Shown here in pieces: positions 6,185-7,845 of a DNA stretch of 7,845 nt. Position numbers and translations under genes: made by a program. Origin of the DNA: Solirubrobacterales bacterium (GTDB lineage Bacteria; Actinomycetota; Thermoleophilia; Solirubrobacterales; Solirubrobacteraceae); contig WQXW01000074.1 of the NCBI GenBank assembly GCA_009781575.1, positions 1-7,845 of the forward strand, written 5' to 3'. The notes under the pieces were generated by a model. It did not search any database, was not told where the DNA came from, and saw nothing but the letters and a program-made list of their open reading frames with translations. Positions within the stretch are counted from its first letter, which is position 1. Each line of letters opens with the position of its first letter.

Positions 6185-7179
6185 GCGCGGCTCCTCATGG
6201 CGGGCGGACCCTCGGCCGCCGGCCCGTCGAGCGCCCGGCCGTCGGTGCCCGCGCGCTCGCCACCCGCGCGCTCGGCGAGCTTGGCGCGGATCATCGCGGG
6301 GATGTCCTCGATGCGCTCCGCCACCGAGATGCCGGCCTCGGCGAGGCGCGCGATCTTCTCGGCGGCGGTGTCCTCGCGGCCCTCCACGATCGTGCCGGCG
6401 TGGCCGAAGCTCATGCCGGGCATCTCGTCCATGAAGCGCCCCGCCATGAACGCCACGATCGGCAGGCGGGAGCGGTGCTCGGCGACCCAGCGCGCGAGCT
6501 CCGCCTCCATGCGCCCGCCGGGCTCGGTGTAGATCACGATCCCCTCGGTGGCGGGGTCGTGCTCGAACAGCGGCATCAGCTCGGCGTAGGTGGAGCCGAT
6601 GATCGCGTCGCCCCCGATCGACACCGCGGTCGACTGGCCCAGGCCGGCGGCAGACAGGGTGGACGACATCTCGGTGGTCATGCCCCCGGAGCGCGAGATC
6701 ACGCCGATCGGACCCCGCGTGTAGGCCTGCGCGGCGTTGCGCGCGGGGCCGCCGATGCCGCCCATCTTGATCACGTCCGGCACGATGACCCCCAGGCAGT
6801 TGGGCCCGATGATGCGCGCGCCCCGCAGCGCGGCGAGCTCCACCATCTGCGCCACGTCGCGCCGGGGGATGCGCTCGGTGACGATCACGATCAGCGAGAC
6901 GCCGTTCTCGATCGCCTCGAACACCGCGTCCTTGGTGAACGCGGGGGGGACCGTCACGACCGAGCCGTCGATCGGCGCGCCGTGATGCGCGACCGCCTGC
7001 GCGACGGTGTCGAACACCGGCACGCCGTGCACCTCGCGGCCCTTGCGCCCCGGCGTGACCCCGCCGACGATCTTCGCGCCGGCGCCGTAATCGAGGCACT
7101 CGCGCGTGAGGTTGACGGCCTCGCGGCCGGTGATGCCCTGCACGATGAAGGTGGTGTCGGCGTCGATCAGGATGGACAT
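6181..7179 (-). CDS. sucD: Succinyl-CoA synthetase-type acyl-CoA ligase, alpha subunit
   Basis: A 332-residue protein of the NDP-forming acyl-CoA ligase alpha family. A CoA-binding Rossmann domain at residues 1-130 includes QGITGREA, GGVTPGRKG and IGPNCLGVI; the ligase domain follows with SRSGGMTTE (162-170) and GQSTAVSIGGDAIIGS (181-196). His260 in FGHAGTIV is the expected phosphohistidine. The family makes or cleaves an acyl-CoA thioester with ATP or GTP, together with a beta subunit; here that is the gene at 7274-7845. The acid used may be succinate or another one, given the divergence of both subunits. ATG 7179 is chosen for a GAGG five bases ahead (7185-7188) and the family-typical N-terminus. 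The last ~28 residues are a Gly/Ala/Arg-rich tail beyond the usual end; its DNA also carries the ferredoxin ribosome-binding site. Confidence 0.88.
   Translation of the reverse strand: MSILIDADTTFIVQGITGREAVNLTRECLDYGAGAKIVGGVTPGRKGREVHGVPVFDTVAQAVAHHGAPIDGSVVTVPPAFTKDAVFEAIENGVSLIVIVTERIPRRDVAQMVELAALRGARIIGPNCLGVIVPDVIKMGGIGGPARNAAQAYTRGPIGVISRSGGMTTEMSSTLSAAGLGQSTAVSIGGDAIIGSTYAELMPLFEHDPATEGIVIYTEPGGRMEAELARWVAEHRSRLPIVAFMAGRFMDEMPGMSFGHAGTIVEGREDTAAEKIARLAEAGISVAERIEDIPAMIRAKLAERAGGERAGTDGRALDGPAAEGPPAMRSRA
6191..6196 (-). promoter_or_regulatory. Ribosome-binding site of the ferredoxin gene, inside sucD
   Basis: GAGGAG on the minus strand, six bases ahead of ATG 6184 and within the last codons of the alpha subunit. 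With the ATGA overlap it indicates that ferredoxin synthesis is tied to translation of the ligase subunit, while still having a good site of its own. Confidence 0.7.
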
Positions 7180-7196
7180 GGCAACCTCACCGTGGT

Positions 7197-7217
7197 GGCG
7201 GGGCACGACGCCCCGCC
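7197..7217 (-). promoter_or_regulatory. Perfect 8-bp G+C hairpin between beta and alpha subunit genes
   Basis: The transcript would read GGCGGGGC, a five-base loop GTCGT, then GCCCCGCC: eight perfect G-C pairs. It lies in the 94-nt spacer (7180-7273), nine bases ahead of the sucD Shine-Dalgarno. No T-run follows, so a standard intrinsic terminator is unlikely. An mRNA-stabilising or processing structure, or one that tunes the ratio of the two subunits, would fit. In a sequence this rich in G+C, chance is also possible. Confidence 0.5.
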
Positions 7218-7273
7218 CCCGCGCGCTTGGTGCCCACGCGGGCTGCGCGGATGCGACCCAAGAGAACCACCCC

Positions 7274-7845
7274 TCATGGCGCGACCCCCTGGATCTTCTC
7301 CACCGCGCGCCGTGCCGCCTCGTTGAGCGACACCGAGCGGTCGGCGTACTCGACCCCGTAGCGCTCCAGGATCGCGAAGCCCTCCTCCTCCCACGCGCCG
7401 GGGATGCGGAAGATCGCGATCTTCTCCGCCGGGTCCATGCCCAGCTCCAGGCACGCCTTGATCACCCCGCGCGCCACGATGTCCACGCGCGTGTTCGACA
7501 CGATCGACATCATCACCGCGATCCGCTCCACGCCGGGCTTGGAGAGCACCAGCTTGGCCAGGCCACACGCCTTGGCCACCGAGGGGTTGCCGCCGATCTC
7601 GCAGTAGTTGGCGGGGCGGCCGCCGTGCGCGCGCACCGCGTCGAACAGCGTGAGCGAGCCGCCGCCGGCGCCGATCACCAGGCCCAGGTTGCCGTCGAAC
7701 TCGGTCACGTTGCCCGCCACGCCGCGGTGGTCCTGGGCGTCCACCCGCTCGCCCGCCAGCTCGAACGGGGTGGCCTCGCGCGCCTGGCGCGTCTCCTCGC
7801 CGCCCACGCCGAGCCCCTCCAGCAGCCGCTTGTGGCGGCCGCGCG
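7274..7845 (-). CDS. sucC: Succinyl-CoA synthetase-type acyl-CoA ligase, beta subunit, C-terminal part
   Basis: The frame is open to the right edge (189 residues visible); the ATP-grasp part lies beyond the window. The visible part is the C-terminal ligase domain: FDGNLGLVIGAGGG aligns with the family's DGNIGCMVNGAG, HGGRPANYCEIGGN with HGGEPANFLDVGGG, and FRIPGAWEEEG with the RLEGNNAELG region. The segment usually reading GGIVRCD is here IVSNTRVD: Arg and Asp are kept, but the Gly-Gly of the phosphate-facing turn is replaced. This marks a divergent branch, so succinate is not assured as substrate. It is probably cotranscribed with the alpha subunit gene downstream, across a 94-nt spacer containing a hairpin. 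The GTG at 7807 is an internal codon, not the start, because similarity and the open frame continue upstream of it. Confidence 0.85.
   Translation of the reverse strand, partial: RGRHKRLLEGLGVGGEETRQAREATPFELAGERVDAQDHRGVAGNVTEFDGNLGLVIGAGGGSLTLFDAVRAHGGRPANYCEIGGNPSVAKACGLAKLVLSKPGVERIAVMMSIVSNTRVDIVARGVIKACLELGMDPAEKIAIFRIPGAWEEEGFAILERYGVEYADRSVSLNEAARRAVEKIQGVAP

Noticed and set aside
5942..7099. A 385-codon frame ending at the ferredoxin stop and reading through the sucD region.
   Set aside because: Upstream of 6184 it is an Arg/Ala/Gly-rich off-frame reading of sucD; only the last 80 codons have ferredoxin motifs, and ATG 6184 has its own GAGGAG.
7197..7217. An intrinsic terminator after the beta subunit gene.
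   Set aside because: The stem is strong but is followed by ACCACGG rather than a T-run, and sits directly ahead of the sucD ribosome site.

Overview
The window is very G+C-rich, and its codons end almost always in G or C. Start sites and lipoprotein signals are of ordinary bacterial type. Together with the gene content (several arylsulfotransferase-family proteins, a DHA2-type exporter, small lipoproteins) this suggests a high-G+C actinobacterium. The class Thermoleophilia (Solirubrobacter/Conexibacter-like) is a reasonable guess, but that placement is inference only.

Layout, read along the minus strand from the right edge. (i) 7845-5942 holds a metabolic module: the C-terminal part of a divergent succinyl-CoA-synthetase-type beta subunit, cut by the window edge; a 94-nt spacer with a perfect G+C hairpin; a SucD-type alpha subunit; and a FixX-like one-cluster ferredoxin whose start overlaps the sucD stop (ATGA). 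(ii) Only 20 nt further, 5921-4056 encodes a secreted lipoprotein arylsulfotransferase (ASST) with an Ig-like N-terminal domain and a fibronectin-III-like tail. (iii) 3869-4039 on the plus strand is a 56-residue lipoprotein, convergent with that ASST and divergent from the next gene. (iv) 3747-505 encodes a 1080-residue fusion of a DHA2/EmrB-QacA-type 14-TM transporter, an added 15th membrane segment and an ASST propeller. (v) 505-1 is the start of a third ASST lipoprotein. It overlaps the fusion gene by one base (TGATG) and carries a low-complexity GQPSGA repeat inserted into its Ig-like domain; the rest lies beyond the window.

The main point of interest is the ASST cluster: three paralogues within about 6 kb, each placed outside the membrane by a different architecture, with one fused to a drug-efflux-type transporter. 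The two complete copies keep the His, His-x-Asn, Arg and His positions expected of a PAPS-independent sulfotransferase active site. A plausible reading is export of a (poly)phenolic small molecule coupled to sulfate transfer on the outer face of the membrane. The acyl-CoA ligase/ferredoxin module may be linked only by position. No RNA genes, CRISPR arrays, insertion sequences or attachment sites were seen. Non-coding stretches are short: 20, 16, 94 and 121 nt.
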